A stretch of 64,000 nucleotides of DNA from Planctomycetota bacterium (GCA_020638795.1 JACKHW010000011.1:62001-126000); one strand, 5' to 3'. Shown: positions 21,655 to 31,133, numbered from the stretch's first letter. The notes: generated from the letters alone by a model not told the origin. A program made the numbers and translations.

Positions 21655-22655
21655 ACCCATTCCACTCCTCGAACGACGCGGCCTTGCATCACGTCGGGCC
21701 CTCGTCCTGGGCCATCCCTGGCGTCGTCCTCGCGTGCGCCGCGGGCACGGCGTTCCTTGCTGCCATGACCTGGATCTCCGCGAGTTTCGAGACCATGGCT
21801 TGGGCGAGTCAAGGCGTCGCCTCGGCACCCGAGGTCTACGCCGAGTGTGGAATCCTGTCGTGCTGCATCGCTGGTGCTTCGACCCTCGTCCTCGGATGGG
21901 GTTCGAGTCGGCTCGCCGCCAGCCGCCGATCCGCGGTCGTGACTGGCATCGTGGTTTCCGTCGCGATCGCGATCTGCGCGGGGCTCGCGATCCGGCACAC
22001 GACGCCCTACGCAATCGAGGGCATGCTGAGCCGAGCCTACGCGACGACGGAAATCCTGCGCGATCTGACGGAACTCGGAGGTCGGTCTCTCACCGAGATG
22101 AGTCGACCGTGGATCGATGCAGCCAACGCAAACGTGGATACGGCGCACCGAGCATTGCTCGACACGCTGCCCGGCGAAGGGATGCTGCTCGGTGGACTCG
22201 CAACGCTCGTGGTTGCCTTGACGACACTCTGCGTCGGAGCACACCGCGCAAAGTCAGCCCTCGTGGCTCCGCGAACACGAGCCTTCCAATGCGCTGCGTA
22301 CGGCTCCGTATGGATCGGCTACGCCGTGAGCGAGTGGTTCACGGGCGGCGACTATCTCGTATGGGCCACGCTCGTAGGCGCGGGCGCCGCGATCCTCTCG
22401 CTTGCGGCTGCTACGTCGCGCCACGTCGCCCTGAAGATCCTGCTCGCAGGAGCTCTCGCCGGAATGAGTCTCGACCTCGCCCTCAGCGGTGAGTTCGCAT
22501 GGAAGCTGTGGCTGTTGCTCGCGCTGGCACTCACGGTCGTCATCGTCGCGCGCATGGCGGCCCCGAGCCCCGCCGCTGCGGAGCCGGAGGACGACGAGGC
22601 TTCGCGCATGCGTGGCGAGGATGCGACGACGCAACCGTTCGCGACCGAAGCCTGA
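21651..22655 (+). CDS. Polytopic membrane protein of unknown function
   Basis: The ATG at 21651 overlaps the stop of the Sel1 gene by 4 bases. The 334-residue product has about seven to eight hydrophobic helices (for example IPGVVLACAAGTAFLAAMTW, VVTGIVVSVAIAICAGLAI, GLATLVVALTTLCVG). One soluble loop lies at about residues 125-180. It ends with an acidic, Pro/Ala-rich cytoplasmic tail. The pattern recalls MotA/TolQ/ExbB-like channel subunits, with a long loop between helices. I cannot confirm that by eye. It belongs to the kinase-Sel1 operon by coupling. Confidence 0.7.
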   Translation: MNPFHSSNDAALHHVGPSSWAIPGVVLACAAGTAFLAAMTWISASFETMAWASQGVASAPEVYAECGILSCCIAGASTLVLGWGSSRLAASRRSAVVTGIVVSVAIAICAGLAIRHTTPYAIEGMLSRAYATTEILRDLTELGGRSLTEMSRPWIDAANANVDTAHRALLDTLPGEGMLLGGLATLVVALTTLCVGAHRAKSALVAPRTRAFQCAAYGSVWIGYAVSEWFTGGDYLVWATLVGAGAAILSLAAATSRHVALKILLAGALAGMSLDLALSGEFAWKLWLLLALALTVVIVARMAAPSPAAAEPEDDEASRMRGEDATTQPFATEA

Positions 22656-22671
22656 CGAGCGAGTTCGTCGC

Positions 22672-25389
22672 TCAGCGTCCATCGCGCCAGCGCGGTCGTG
22701 CCTCGCCCAACACGACCCGCAGTCGGGCAGCGACGTCCGCCAGCTCCAAGGCGTCGGAGAACTCGGGCACCTTGCCCTCGAGGAGCATCGTCGCTTCTCG
22801 CAAGGCTTCGCGCACGCCATCCCTGCGCCCGCGCTCGAGATTGCGCTCGGCCCAGATCGTGTCCGCCTGCGCGAGCGCCTTCTTGTCTTCGTCGATCCTC
22901 AGGCGGTCCGCGACGCGGCGCAAGAGGAGGATCGAAGTCCCGAGGTACCGGTCGCCTTCTTCGTCGGGCAAGCCCATGAGCATGCGGATTCGCTCGCCCG
23001 CGGCATCGACGGTCTCGCGCTCGGCACGCACGGGGTTGCGGCCGTCGGCGCGAAGCGCTTCCCGCAATTGACTGTCGGCGATCGCGACCGCGTAGAACGG
23101 ATCCTCGGGCACGACTTCGTCGAGGCGATCGAGTAGATGCATCGGATCGACGGGACTGGCTCCGCTCGCACGCCATTCGAAGATCTTGTCGACGAGGTCG
23201 AGCACGTCGTACCCGAGGCCGTCGCGCGCCGAGGCGAGCGGTGCGTTGGACGACACGGCTGCGACGAGTGCGTCGGCAGCAGCCGCGCGTCGCCCGGCAC
23301 GCGCGTTGGCGAGCCCGGTGCCGAGCCAGCACTGCGCGATGGAGTAGGAGCAGTTGGAGGCATAGTCCGGTTGCAGACTCGCGGTCCTCTCGAAGCGTTG
23401 CCGCGACGCGGCATAGCTCGCGAGCGCTGCATCGGGGACTTCTCGTCGCCGTTCGTCTTCGGCCTGCAGCATCCACGCGTGCCCTGCGTACCACTCCGCG
23501 TCGGCACGCGCCGGATGGTCGCGACCGACGTCCAGAGCGATTCGATCGGCGAGTGGTGCCAGAAGTGCCGTGCGTCCACCGCGCCACAGCGCTTGCCGCA
23601 GGCTCTCGCGAAGCATCCCACCGCCGGGGAAGCGCAGCGTTCCAGTTCGCGCGAGCGCGTACTCCGCGTGACGCAAACCGAGTGCACCGCAAAACGACGC
23701 CAAACTCGCCCAGTCGCCATCGTTTCCGAAGTCGCTGGTCGCGACGAGGGCGAAGCTGCGTAGTCCTTCGAGCATGGACTCGATCGCGCGCGCGGGATCG
23801 TCCGCGAGCTGATGGCCGAAGAGTCGCGCGTCGGCGTCGGCGATCCATCGCAGCGCTTCGATCGTGCGTCCGTCGTCGAGTGCGAGCCCGCGTTCGCCCG
23901 TGCCATCGAGCACGAGATCGCCGACCGACTCGCCCGTCACCGCGTGCAGCGCTGCGCGCGCGTGCGCGCGTTCCTCGTCGAAGGCGCTGCGAAAGTACGC
24001 CGTGCGTGCGCGCTCGATCCACCATTCGGGATGATCCGGCGCCGCGCGGAGCGCCTCGGCGAAGGCCATTTCGGCATCCGTGAGCAGCGCGGCAACTGCG
24101 CTGCCCCGACTCTCCATGCGTCGGCGCGCGAGATCGAGCGAAGCCTTGGCGAGCCGTGCGCGGAGTTCTACGTCGTCAGGACGAGTCTTGCGTTCTTCAT
24201 CGAGCGTCGCGAGTTCGGCGAGCAAGGCCTCCTCGGTCGGCATTTCGTCCGTGATCGGATTGGGCTTCGGCTCGACGACGAATGCGGATCGCTGCGGCGC
24301 GATCGCGTTCTCGAGGAGCTTCGTGATCGAAATCGGACCGCCATTGCGTTCGATCGCCGCGATGATCTCCGTGACGACGGCCTTGGGGAACGCGGTCTCG
24401 ACAGCGGCCTGCGCACCGGACTGCGCGGCCGCGAGGCAAGCAAGCAGAAACGCACGCGTGTCGGCGCCCGTGGGATCGAGCTCTGCGAGCAATGGCAGCC
24501 ACAGTTCGGAACGCGTCGGCTCACCGATGGCGACCGGCCCGATCGCCTGAGCCTGCTCGCGCAGCACGTTCGCGACCCGCGCCTCGAGCGACAACGCACG
24601 CACGGTGGTCACGAAGCGCTGGCGCAGTTCGGCGGAGAGCCCTGGCAGCCTCGGTACGAAGCATCGCAACGCGTCGAGCGAACCCGCATCACCGTGCGCG
24701 GCGATCGCCGAGAGAGCTGCGCCCATCGTCGCTTCGTCCTGCGCATGCTCGATCGAGCGTTCGAGCTGCAGCCGTCCGTTGTCGGTTCGCAGAGCGGCGA
24801 GCTGCGCCCAGTCGTCGACGCGTCCGGGGGCTCGTGTCGGCGGCGCCGACTTCGCGGACTCGAGGAGCGCCCGATCGATGTCCTTCAGATCGAAGCTCAG
24901 CGACAAGTCCCACGCCTTCGTGCCGTCGGGCAGGATCACGGCGTGCCGCGGCGCGACGCGTTCTCCGTCGCTCGAGTAGCGCTCGAACAAGATCGGCTCG
25001 AGTGCGACGTGTTCGCCGCACGTGCAGCCGCCAAGTCGCGGACATGGAATGCGGCGGCCTTCGTCGTCGTAGTCGCGAGGGTTGTGCCGGAAGAGACTCG
25101 CGGCCAGACAGACGAAGCGACGGCTCGCCGCGACGAACGACGGGTCTCGATATTCTTCCCGCACGATGCGATCGCTCGCACTCTCGCCGTCCATGTTGAT
25201 CGCGAGCAACAAGGGGCGGCCTTCGGCCTGCGAGATCGCGAGTGCATCCTCGAGGCTACGCTGCCAATGGATCTGGCGCGCATCGATCGCGGCATCGCCT
25301 GATCCACGAGCGATGTGCGCGCCTTGACAGCCGAAGAGGAAGACGAAGCAAGCGAGCAGCCCGAGAGCTGCGCGTGGCTGTGGGTGCAT
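22672..25389 (-). CDS. Large lipoprotein with thioredoxin-like N-terminus and helical repeats
   Basis: The ATG at 25389 gives a lipoprotein signal with a good lipobox (FLFGC, Cys21). Residues about 35-100 (WQRSLEDALAISQAEGRPLLLAINMD) have the layout of a thioredoxin-like fold of the kind that begins DUF255/YyaL-like proteins. No CxxC pair lies at the usual place, so redox activity is unlikely; a CTCGEH cluster occurs further on. The remaining ~700 residues are helical with Ala/Arg-rich repeats, TPR-like in places. The gene is divergent from the McrB-like gene with 192 bases between and convergent with the membrane protein. Function unknown; outer-membrane or periplasmic anchoring is likely. 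Confidence 0.75.
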   Translation of the reverse strand: MHPQPRAALGLLACFVFLFGCQGAHIARGSGDAAIDARQIHWQRSLEDALAISQAEGRPLLLAINMDGESASDRIVREEYRDPSFVAASRRFVCLAASLFRHNPRDYDDEGRRIPCPRLGGCTCGEHVALEPILFERYSSDGERVAPRHAVILPDGTKAWDLSLSFDLKDIDRALLESAKSAPPTRAPGRVDDWAQLAALRTDNGRLQLERSIEHAQDEATMGAALSAIAAHGDAGSLDALRCFVPRLPGLSAELRQRFVTTVRALSLEARVANVLREQAQAIGPVAIGEPTRSELWLPLLAELDPTGADTRAFLLACLAAAQSGAQAAVETAFPKAVVTEIIAAIERNGGPISITKLLENAIAPQRSAFVVEPKPNPITDEMPTEEALLAELATLDEERKTRPDDVELRARLAKASLDLARRRMESRGSAVAALLTDAEMAFAEALRAAPDHPEWWIERARTAYFRSAFDEERAHARAALHAVTGESVGDLVLDGTGERGLALDDGRTIEALRWIADADARLFGHQLADDPARAIESMLEGLRSFALVATSDFGNDGDWASLASFCGALGLRHAEYALARTGTLRFPGGGMLRESLRQALWRGGRTALLAPLADRIALDVGRDHPARADAEWYAGHAWMLQAEDERRREVPDAALASYAASRQRFERTASLQPDYASNCSYSIAQCWLGTGLANARAGRRAAAADALVAAVSSNAPLASARDGLGYDVLDLVDKIFEWRASGASPVDPMHLLDRLDEVVPEDPFYAVAIADSQLREALRADGRNPVRAERETVDAAGERIRMLMGLPDEEGDRYLGTSILLLRRVADRLRIDEDKKALAQADTIWAERNLERGRRDGVREALREATMLLEGKVPEFSDALELADVAARLRVVLGEARPRWRDGR

Positions 25390-25581
25390 CGGTGTTCTCA
25401 GGCTCGAGTCGAAGACACGAACCACGGTACTCGGCAGTGGAGCATCGCACCACGACCCCGTTCCCGCGTGGGCGATCGATTCGATCGCCCGAACGGACGA
25501 TCGAATCGAGTCGCATGCGGCATCGAGACCCGAGCGCGCTAGGATCTGCACTCCTTCGCCAACCGAACCAGGATTGCGTGC

Positions 25582-27441
25582 ATGTCCCTACAGATGAAGC
25601 CAGGAGACGCCCTGGCGATTCGCATCAACGCGCACCGCGAGGGCTGGGACGGCACGATCTGCGACGACCCGACCTCTTGGTCCTGTCTCGCGACGCCCGA
25701 CTTTCGCGAGCGTTACTGCGCGCGCGCACGTCCCGACTGCTTCCACCTCTCGACCTTCGCCCGTCGCGATCCTTCGGTCGTCATCGAAGCGAACGGCGGT
25801 GCCTGGATCTTCGAACGCGATCCCCATGCCTTCGACGACCAGCTGCTCGTGCTCTGGACCGAGCGCTTCGAAGAACCGCGTGGCGTCGTCCGCGAACGCC
25901 CCGGGGACAACAAACTCCTCGCTGGCGTCTACCGCGTCCAGGGCGTCGAGTCGTTCGAGACCGGCAATCGCGTCTGCTACCGCGTGCGCCCGCATCCCGG
26001 CACTGCCGTCCGATTGAGCCCGCTCGGCATCGAGGCGCGCGCGATGCGCTACGCGGGCGGTGCCTATGTCAAGGCGATCGATCGAAGCATGCTCTTCCGC
26101 CTCTTCGAAGAAGCGCGCGAAGAAGCCGAGGGACGACCCGACCTTTGGTTCTCTCCCGCAGATCGAGAACAGTTCGAACACTTCGATGCGCATCTTCACG
26201 ATTGGTGCGAGATCGCAGCTCGGCGCTACCTCGACAGTCGAGCCGAACAAGATCGAGTTCGCGAAGTGGCCAAGCCGATCCCCGGATCCGGGTACATGCC
26301 GTTTGCGGACCTCGGCACGAAGCTGGACCCCGAGGACCTGCGCAAAGCCGAGGAGCGTCGGCAGGCTGAGCGACACGACCACAGAATTGAAAGCGAAGAG
26401 ACTCGCAGGGCTGCGGTCAACGCGAGCGATTCCGAAGCGACGTCACCCGAATCCACCACCATCATCTCGGCCGAGTCCACGATGCCTTGGCTCGTCGAGG
26501 CACCACGAAGGTCGTGGGTCATCGAGCAGTATGGCGAGCGCGTGCTGCAAGCTCTCCTGCTCGGGGCTCTCACCAAGAGCCTGATCGTTCTCCGTGGCGA
26601 GCCCGGTGTCGGCAAGAGCCACCTCGCGATCCAACTCCTGGAGGACCCGAAGCGCGAACGCACCCTCATCGTCCCGGTCTCTTCCACCTGGCGAGGCAGC
26701 GAGGACCTCCTCGGCTACGTCAATCCCGTCGACAATCGCTTCGAAGAAACACCGTTCACGCGCTTCTTGATCGATGCGGAGCTCGCGTGGGACAAGGGTG
26801 ACCAGCGCATGCGTGTCGTCGTGTTCGAGGAGTTCAACCTCAGCCAACCCGAGCACTGGTTCGCGGACGTGTTGTCCCTGACCCAATTCGAGAACCGGGC
26901 GGATCGGGTCATCCGACTCGGCAACTCGGGTCTGCGCTCCGCGCCCAACCGCAAGACCGTGACGCTGTCACCGCATCTGCGCTTCGTTGCCACGATCAAC
27001 TCCGACCACGCCGCCCGCCCGCTGAGCCCGCGTGTGCTCGACCGCGCTGCCGTCCTCGAATTGCGGGGCGATCCGCGACGTGCCATCGAACGCGCGGGTA
27101 TCGAACTCGAGGAGTTCGAGATGGCCTCGATCCTCGAGCTGAGCGACGCGCTGCACGGCAAGGATGCGAACTTCTCGCTGCGCAGCGCGCGCGCCTTGCT
27201 CGTCGGCCTCGAAGCCGGCGCATCCATGCAACTCGAACGGCACGAGATCCTCGACCTGGTTCTCGTGCAGGACGTGCTCGGCAAAGTCCGCTTGCTCGCA
27301 CGCGACCCGGCCGACGCACTGACGATCCGCAAGCTCGAGGCATGGGGCAAACGATTCGGAAGCAAACTCTCGACCTGCAACGACAGGATCGACTCTTGGA
27401 TTCAAGAACTGAGCGAGGGCCGGGACGTCGTCCAAGCCTGA
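25582..27441 (+). CDS. McrB-like AAA+ ATPase/GTPase
   Basis: This is a MoxR/McrB-clade AAA+ NTPase. Walker A is GEPGVGKS at residues 339-346, Walker B is VVVFEEFN with E416/E417, and ATINSD near 470-474 matches the McrB 'MNxxD' signature. It continues with LSPRVLDRA (sensor 2/arginine region). The first 220 residues form a separate domain starting NAHREGWDGTICDDP and containing several Cys, probably a nucleic-acid or effector recognition module. I recall the 'GWdG.iC' pattern at the N-terminus of other NTPases but cannot name it. A linker (270-300) follows. It overlaps the next gene, which encodes a nuclease-like partner. In McrBC/LlaJI systems the NTPase translocates DNA and drives its partner nuclease. 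A defence role is the leading inference. Confidence 0.85.
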   Translation: MSLQMKPGDALAIRINAHREGWDGTICDDPTSWSCLATPDFRERYCARARPDCFHLSTFARRDPSVVIEANGGAWIFERDPHAFDDQLLVLWTERFEEPRGVVRERPGDNKLLAGVYRVQGVESFETGNRVCYRVRPHPGTAVRLSPLGIEARAMRYAGGAYVKAIDRSMLFRLFEEAREEAEGRPDLWFSPADREQFEHFDAHLHDWCEIAARRYLDSRAEQDRVREVAKPIPGSGYMPFADLGTKLDPEDLRKAEERRQAERHDHRIESEETRRAAVNASDSEATSPESTTIISAESTMPWLVEAPRRSWVIEQYGERVLQALLLGALTKSLIVLRGEPGVGKSHLAIQLLEDPKRERTLIVPVSSTWRGSEDLLGYVNPVDNRFEETPFTRFLIDAELAWDKGDQRMRVVVFEEFNLSQPEHWFADVLSLTQFENRADRVIRLGNSGLRSAPNRKTVTLSPHLRFVATINSDHAARPLSPRVLDRAAVLELRGDPRRAIERAGIELEEFEMASILELSDALHGKDANFSLRSARALLVGLEAGASMQLERHEILDLVLVQDVLGKVRLLARDPADALTIRKLEAWGKRFGSKLSTCNDRIDSWIQELSEGRDVVQA

Positions 27442-28706
27442 CCGAACTACACGCTGAGCAGATTCGACACGATCTCCGCGAGGCTTCGTCGTGGCTCCTC
27501 GAAGCAGGCACGACGGATCCTGCTCCGGCGTCCGGCAACGATCACGGCCCGTCGGCTTGGTCGATTCTCCAGGAGCAAATCCGCGCCTTCGGAGCCGCCG
27601 TGCCCGCCCTCGTGGCCGAAGCGCGAGCGTCCGGCTCGTCGATGCGAGACCGTGTCGCACTCGCCCGATCGCCGCGCGGCGCGCGGGCATCTCGGCGCGG
27701 AAGCGACTACCTCGCACAACGGTCGGCGACCGGAACGGCAACGAGAATCGTCCCATCCTGTTGGCTGCGCCCCGAAGCCGAGCGCGAGATTGCCGAAGAC
27801 GTCGTTGCGTGGCTGATCCACCTCGAGGACCTGCTCGAGCACCGACTCGCAGTCGCGATCGGCCAAGTACGCGAGCACGTCGCGAACCTCTTGCACGCGA
27901 GTCCCTCGCCCCAGGACGAAGCGTCGGATGCGGCACAGAGCGAACGGCGCCTTCTCGAGGAGCTCGAACGCCAACTCGAAGGCACGCATCAGGGTTTGCA
28001 ACGAGCACGGCGCATCTTGGACAGCAGCACGGCAAGGCGTACGCACGGCTCCTCGATTCGCCCGCGTCTCAGCCCACGCGGGCCCACGTGGGATCGCATG
28101 GCCCATGTGTTCGCATCGATCGTCGACCCGGAGATCGGACTGTCCGATCAGCTCCGTGGCTTGCTGAGCGGGAACGTCGCCGGAGCCGATGTTCCCTATC
28201 TCTATCAACGCTGGTGTGGGCTGCAGCTCGTCCGCATCCTCGAAGAGCTCGGACACGGCCCCAGGAGCAACGCGATCCCGGTGCTCTTCCTCGGCGGCGA
28301 ACTGCGCCTCGGCGAACGAGTCCGCCTCTTCGTCGAACCACGTATCCCCCCAGGCATCGAAGAGCCCCACGCCTGCGGCCTCGGCAACACGAGCAAGTCC
28401 AACGCGACCCCCGACTACGTGATCACCTGCGGTACGCGCGCCTTCGTGCTCGACCCGAGCTTCAGCACGGACGCGGAGCGCGCCCATCACAAGGCACGCT
28501 ACCGCCAACTCCTCGTCCATGTGCCGCACCGCACGCTGGCAGGCCAGCCGACCTTCGTGCCGGTCGATCGCGCGTGGGCGGCGCAACCGCTGCAACGCGA
28601 TCACTGCCTGTTGCACGATCCCGAAGCGAGGACCGGCATCGTGCCGATGACGCCGGGGCGATCGAATACGGCTCTCGCGATGTGGATGCGCGACCTCGTC
28701 CTCTGA
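27342..28706 (+). CDS. McrC/DUF2357-like partner of the AAA+ protein, degenerate PD-(D/E)xK motif
   Basis: The gene overlaps the AAA+ gene (100 bases with ATG 27342; 46 bases with an alternative TTG at 27396 that has AGGA upstream). Numbering here is from 27342. Residues about 140-230 are helical, partly coiled coil (HLEDLLEHRL... SERRLLEELERQLEG). The C-terminal part holds YLYQRWCGLQLVRILEELG, typical of the DUF2357/McrC nuclease core. It is followed by TPDYVI (D358) and VLDPSF (D371). In active members the second motif is D-x-K; here D371-Pro-Ser lacks the lysine, though HHK follows 15 residues later. The protein may be inactive, use a shifted lysine, or act as an effector without cutting. 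The context supports a two-gene McrBC- or LlaJI-type system. Confidence 0.7.
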   Translation: MGQTIRKQTLDLQRQDRLLDSRTERGPGRRPSLTELHAEQIRHDLREASSWLLEAGTTDPAPASGNDHGPSAWSILQEQIRAFGAAVPALVAEARASGSSMRDRVALARSPRGARASRRGSDYLAQRSATGTATRIVPSCWLRPEAEREIAEDVVAWLIHLEDLLEHRLAVAIGQVREHVANLLHASPSPQDEASDAAQSERRLLEELERQLEGTHQGLQRARRILDSSTARRTHGSSIRPRLSPRGPTWDRMAHVFASIVDPEIGLSDQLRGLLSGNVAGADVPYLYQRWCGLQLVRILEELGHGPRSNAIPVLFLGGELRLGERVRLFVEPRIPPGIEEPHACGLGNTSKSNATPDYVITCGTRAFVLDPSFSTDAERAHHKARYRQLLVHVPHRTLAGQPTFVPVDRAWAAQPLQRDHCLLHDPEARTGIVPMTPGRSNTALAMWMRDLVL

Positions 28707-28779
28707 CGCCCGCGTTCACGAAATCGGTCGACCACGGCGAAGTCCACGGTTCGCGCCGGTAGAGTCTCGGTAGAGCACG

Positions 28780-29997
28780 ATGCCCGCCTCCCCCTACGCC
28801 CAGCACTGGTCGCTCGACCCCGAGACGATCTTCCTCAATCACGGATCCTTCGGCGCGTGTCCGACCGCGGTGCTCGAAGCACAGCAAGAATGGCAACGGC
28901 GCATCGAGCGCGATCCCGTGCACTTCTTCGTCCGCCTCCTCGAACCCGCGCTCGACCAAGCGCGTCAACGGCTCGCCAACTTCGTCGGCGCCGATCCCGA
29001 TTGCCTCGCGTTCGTCACCAACGCGACGAGCGGCGTCAACACGGTGCTGCGCTCGCTCGACCTGAACGCCGGCGACCAGCTCTTGACGACGAATCACGAG
29101 TACAACGCGTGCCGCAACGCGCTCGACTTCGTCGCGAAGCGCGCGCGAGCCGAAGTCGTCACCGCGCACGTGCCCTTTCCGATCCGTGCGCCCGAAGAAG
29201 CGACGAATGCGATCCTCGACGCCGTCACGGGCCGCACGAAGCTCGCCCTGATCGATCACATTACGAGCCCGACGGGACTCGTGCTTCCGATCCGCGAGAT
29301 CGTCACGGCCTTGCGGGAGCGCGGTGTCGAAACGCTCATCGACGGCGCCCACGGCCCGGGCCACGTCGAACTCGAGCTCGACGCCCTCGGCGCGGCCTAC
29401 TACACCGGCAATGCCCACAAGTGGCTCTGCACACCGAAGGGCGCCGCGCTGCTCTACGTACGCGACGACCTGCGCACGTCGCTTCGTCCGCTCACGATCG
29501 GGCACGGCGCGAACTCGCCGCGCGCCGACCGCAGTCGCTTCCGCCTCGAGTTCGATTGGCCGGGCACCGCCGACCCGACCCCTTGGCTGTGCATCCCGCA
29601 CGCGATCGACGCGATGGCTGCGATGGTCGATGGCGGCTGGCCCGCGATCCGCAAGCAGAACCACGAACTCGTCCTCGGAGGGCGCGCACTGTTGCTCGAC
29701 CGGCTCACGCGCCATGGCATGTCCCCCGAAGCACCCGCACCCGCATCGATGATCGGCCATCTCGCGACGATCGCATTGCCGACCGAGCACGTTCCGGTCG
29801 GTGCCTCCAACCAGGAGACCGATCCGCTGCACGATGTGTTGTACGACAGGCATCGCATTCAAGTCCCGGTGTTCCACTGGCCCGCGCTCGGAATGCGTGC
29901 GCTGAGGATCTCCGCGCAGCTCTACAACAGTGTCGAGCAGTACGTCGCACTCGCGGATGCACTCGACGAAGAACTCGCGCGTGAAGGTCACGCGTGA
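28780..29997 (+). CDS. Class V aminotransferase family, isopenicillin-N-epimerase-like PLP enzyme
   Basis: This is a fold-type I PLP enzyme. The start FLNHGSFGACP and the segment VTNATSGVNTVLRSL match cysteine desulfurase/isopenicillin-N-epimerase-like proteins. The cofactor-binding aspartate lies in LIDGAHGPG (about residue 188), and the Schiff-base lysine is K214 in GNAHKWLCTPKG. The length of 405 residues is normal for the family. The substrate cannot be told from sequence; epimerisation, C-S lyase or desulfurase activity are all known in the clade. The enzyme is cytoplasmic. It is followed after 47 bases by an OYE-type reductase, so the two may form a small metabolic operon. The ATG at 28780 fits the usual N-terminus. 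Confidence 0.88.
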   Translation: MPASPYAQHWSLDPETIFLNHGSFGACPTAVLEAQQEWQRRIERDPVHFFVRLLEPALDQARQRLANFVGADPDCLAFVTNATSGVNTVLRSLDLNAGDQLLTTNHEYNACRNALDFVAKRARAEVVTAHVPFPIRAPEEATNAILDAVTGRTKLALIDHITSPTGLVLPIREIVTALRERGVETLIDGAHGPGHVELELDALGAAYYTGNAHKWLCTPKGAALLYVRDDLRTSLRPLTIGHGANSPRADRSRFRLEFDWPGTADPTPWLCIPHAIDAMAAMVDGGWPAIRKQNHELVLGGRALLLDRLTRHGMSPEAPAPASMIGHLATIALPTEHVPVGASNQETDPLHDVLYDRHRIQVPVFHWPALGMRALRISAQLYNSVEQYVALADALDEELAREGHA

Positions 29998-30044
29998 AGG
30001 TCGCGCGTGAAGCTTCTCGAAGCTCGACGAACAATACGAAGAAC

Positions 30045-31133
30045 ATGAGAGCCCTCGACTCCTTCGAGTTTCCGCGCACGGGACACGTCGTGCGCAATCG
30101 CCTCGTGCTCGCGGCGATGACCAACAAGCAGAGTCATGCGGACGGATCGCTGAGCGACGAAGAACTCGCATGGCTGCGCGCCCGCACATCGTTCGGCATC
30201 GTCACCACGTGCGCGGCACACGTCGCGAAGGACGGCCAGGGCTGGGACGGAGAACTCGGCGTCTTCGACGACGCGTTGATCCCCGGGCTGCAGCGGATCG
30301 CGACGACCCTCCGCGACGCCGGCGCACTCTCGCTCGCGCAGATCTTTCACGGCGGGGTGCGGGCACCGTCACGCCTGACGGGTTCGCAGCCCTGGAGCGC
30401 GAGCGCGTTCGAACTGGACGTGAAGGACTTCGAGAAGCCCCGCGCAGCGACGCACGGGGACATCGCGCGCACGATCGACGCCTTCGCGGCGGCGGCCAGG
30501 CGCTGCGCCGATGCCGGTTTCGACGGCGTCGAGATCCACGGCGCGCACGGCTATCTCATCACGCAATTCCTCGGCACGATCACGAACACGCGCACCGATG
30601 CTTGGGGCGGCTCGCTCGAAAACCGTGCGCGCTTCGTGCGCGAAATCGTCGCCGCGGTGCGCAGCGCGACTCCCGAGCACTTCCTCGTCGGCGTGCGCTT
30701 GTCGCCCGAAGTCGCAGAACAAGGCGTGACCCTCGAGGACGCTCTCCAAGTCACACGGTGGCTCGTCGACGACGGCGTCGACTTCGTCCACGCGTCCAAC
30801 TGGGACAGCTTCCGCGCGCCGGCCGCGCATCCCGAATCGGACAAACCACTCACGACGTGGTTCCGCGAGGCCATCGCGAACGGGACCACACTGATCGCGA
30901 CGGGCGGAGTGTGGACGACCGCGCAGGCGGAGCTGGTTCTCGACCACGGCGCGGACCTCGTCGGCATCGCGCGCGCAGCGATCGGGAATGCGCAATGGCC
31001 CGTGCATGCAGCCGAGCCCGGCTGGGAGCCGCAACGTCCGCCGTATTCGCCCGAGCATCTTCGTCGTCAGGTACTCAGCGAGCCGTTCGTGGACTACATG
31101 CGCCGCCTACCGGGCTTCGTCACGGACGAGTGA
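30045..31133 (+). CDS. NADH:flavin oxidoreductase, Old Yellow Enzyme family
   Basis: This is an FMN-dependent TIM-barrel reductase that typically reduces activated C=C bonds with NAD(P)H. The N-terminal RNRLVLAAMTNKQSH is the FMN-binding start of the barrel. HGAHGYLITQFLGTITNTRTDAWGGSLENRARF is the family signature at about residues 163-195. IATGGVWTT and VGIARAAIGN are the FMN-phosphate strands near the end. The length of 362 residues is standard. The ATG at 30045 is preferred over an in-frame ATG 51 bases upstream because it matches the usual family start. Decayed pieces of this gene occur at about 40.25 kb and 55.05 kb, so the locus has been copied and broken in the past. Confidence 0.92.
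   Translation: MRALDSFEFPRTGHVVRNRLVLAAMTNKQSHADGSLSDEELAWLRARTSFGIVTTCAAHVAKDGQGWDGELGVFDDALIPGLQRIATTLRDAGALSLAQIFHGGVRAPSRLTGSQPWSASAFELDVKDFEKPRAATHGDIARTIDAFAAAARRCADAGFDGVEIHGAHGYLITQFLGTITNTRTDAWGGSLENRARFVREIVAAVRSATPEHFLVGVRLSPEVAEQGVTLEDALQVTRWLVDDGVDFVHASNWDSFRAPAAHPESDKPLTTWFREAIANGTTLIATGGVWTTAQAELVLDHGADLVGIARAAIGNAQWPVHAAEPGWEPQRPPYSPEHLRRQVLSEPFVDYMRRLPGFVTDE

Noticed and set aside
22657..22673. Stem GAGCGA-gttcg-TCGCTC between convergent genes, considered as a terminator
   Set aside because: The stem is only 6 bp and there is no T-run on either side, so support is too weak.
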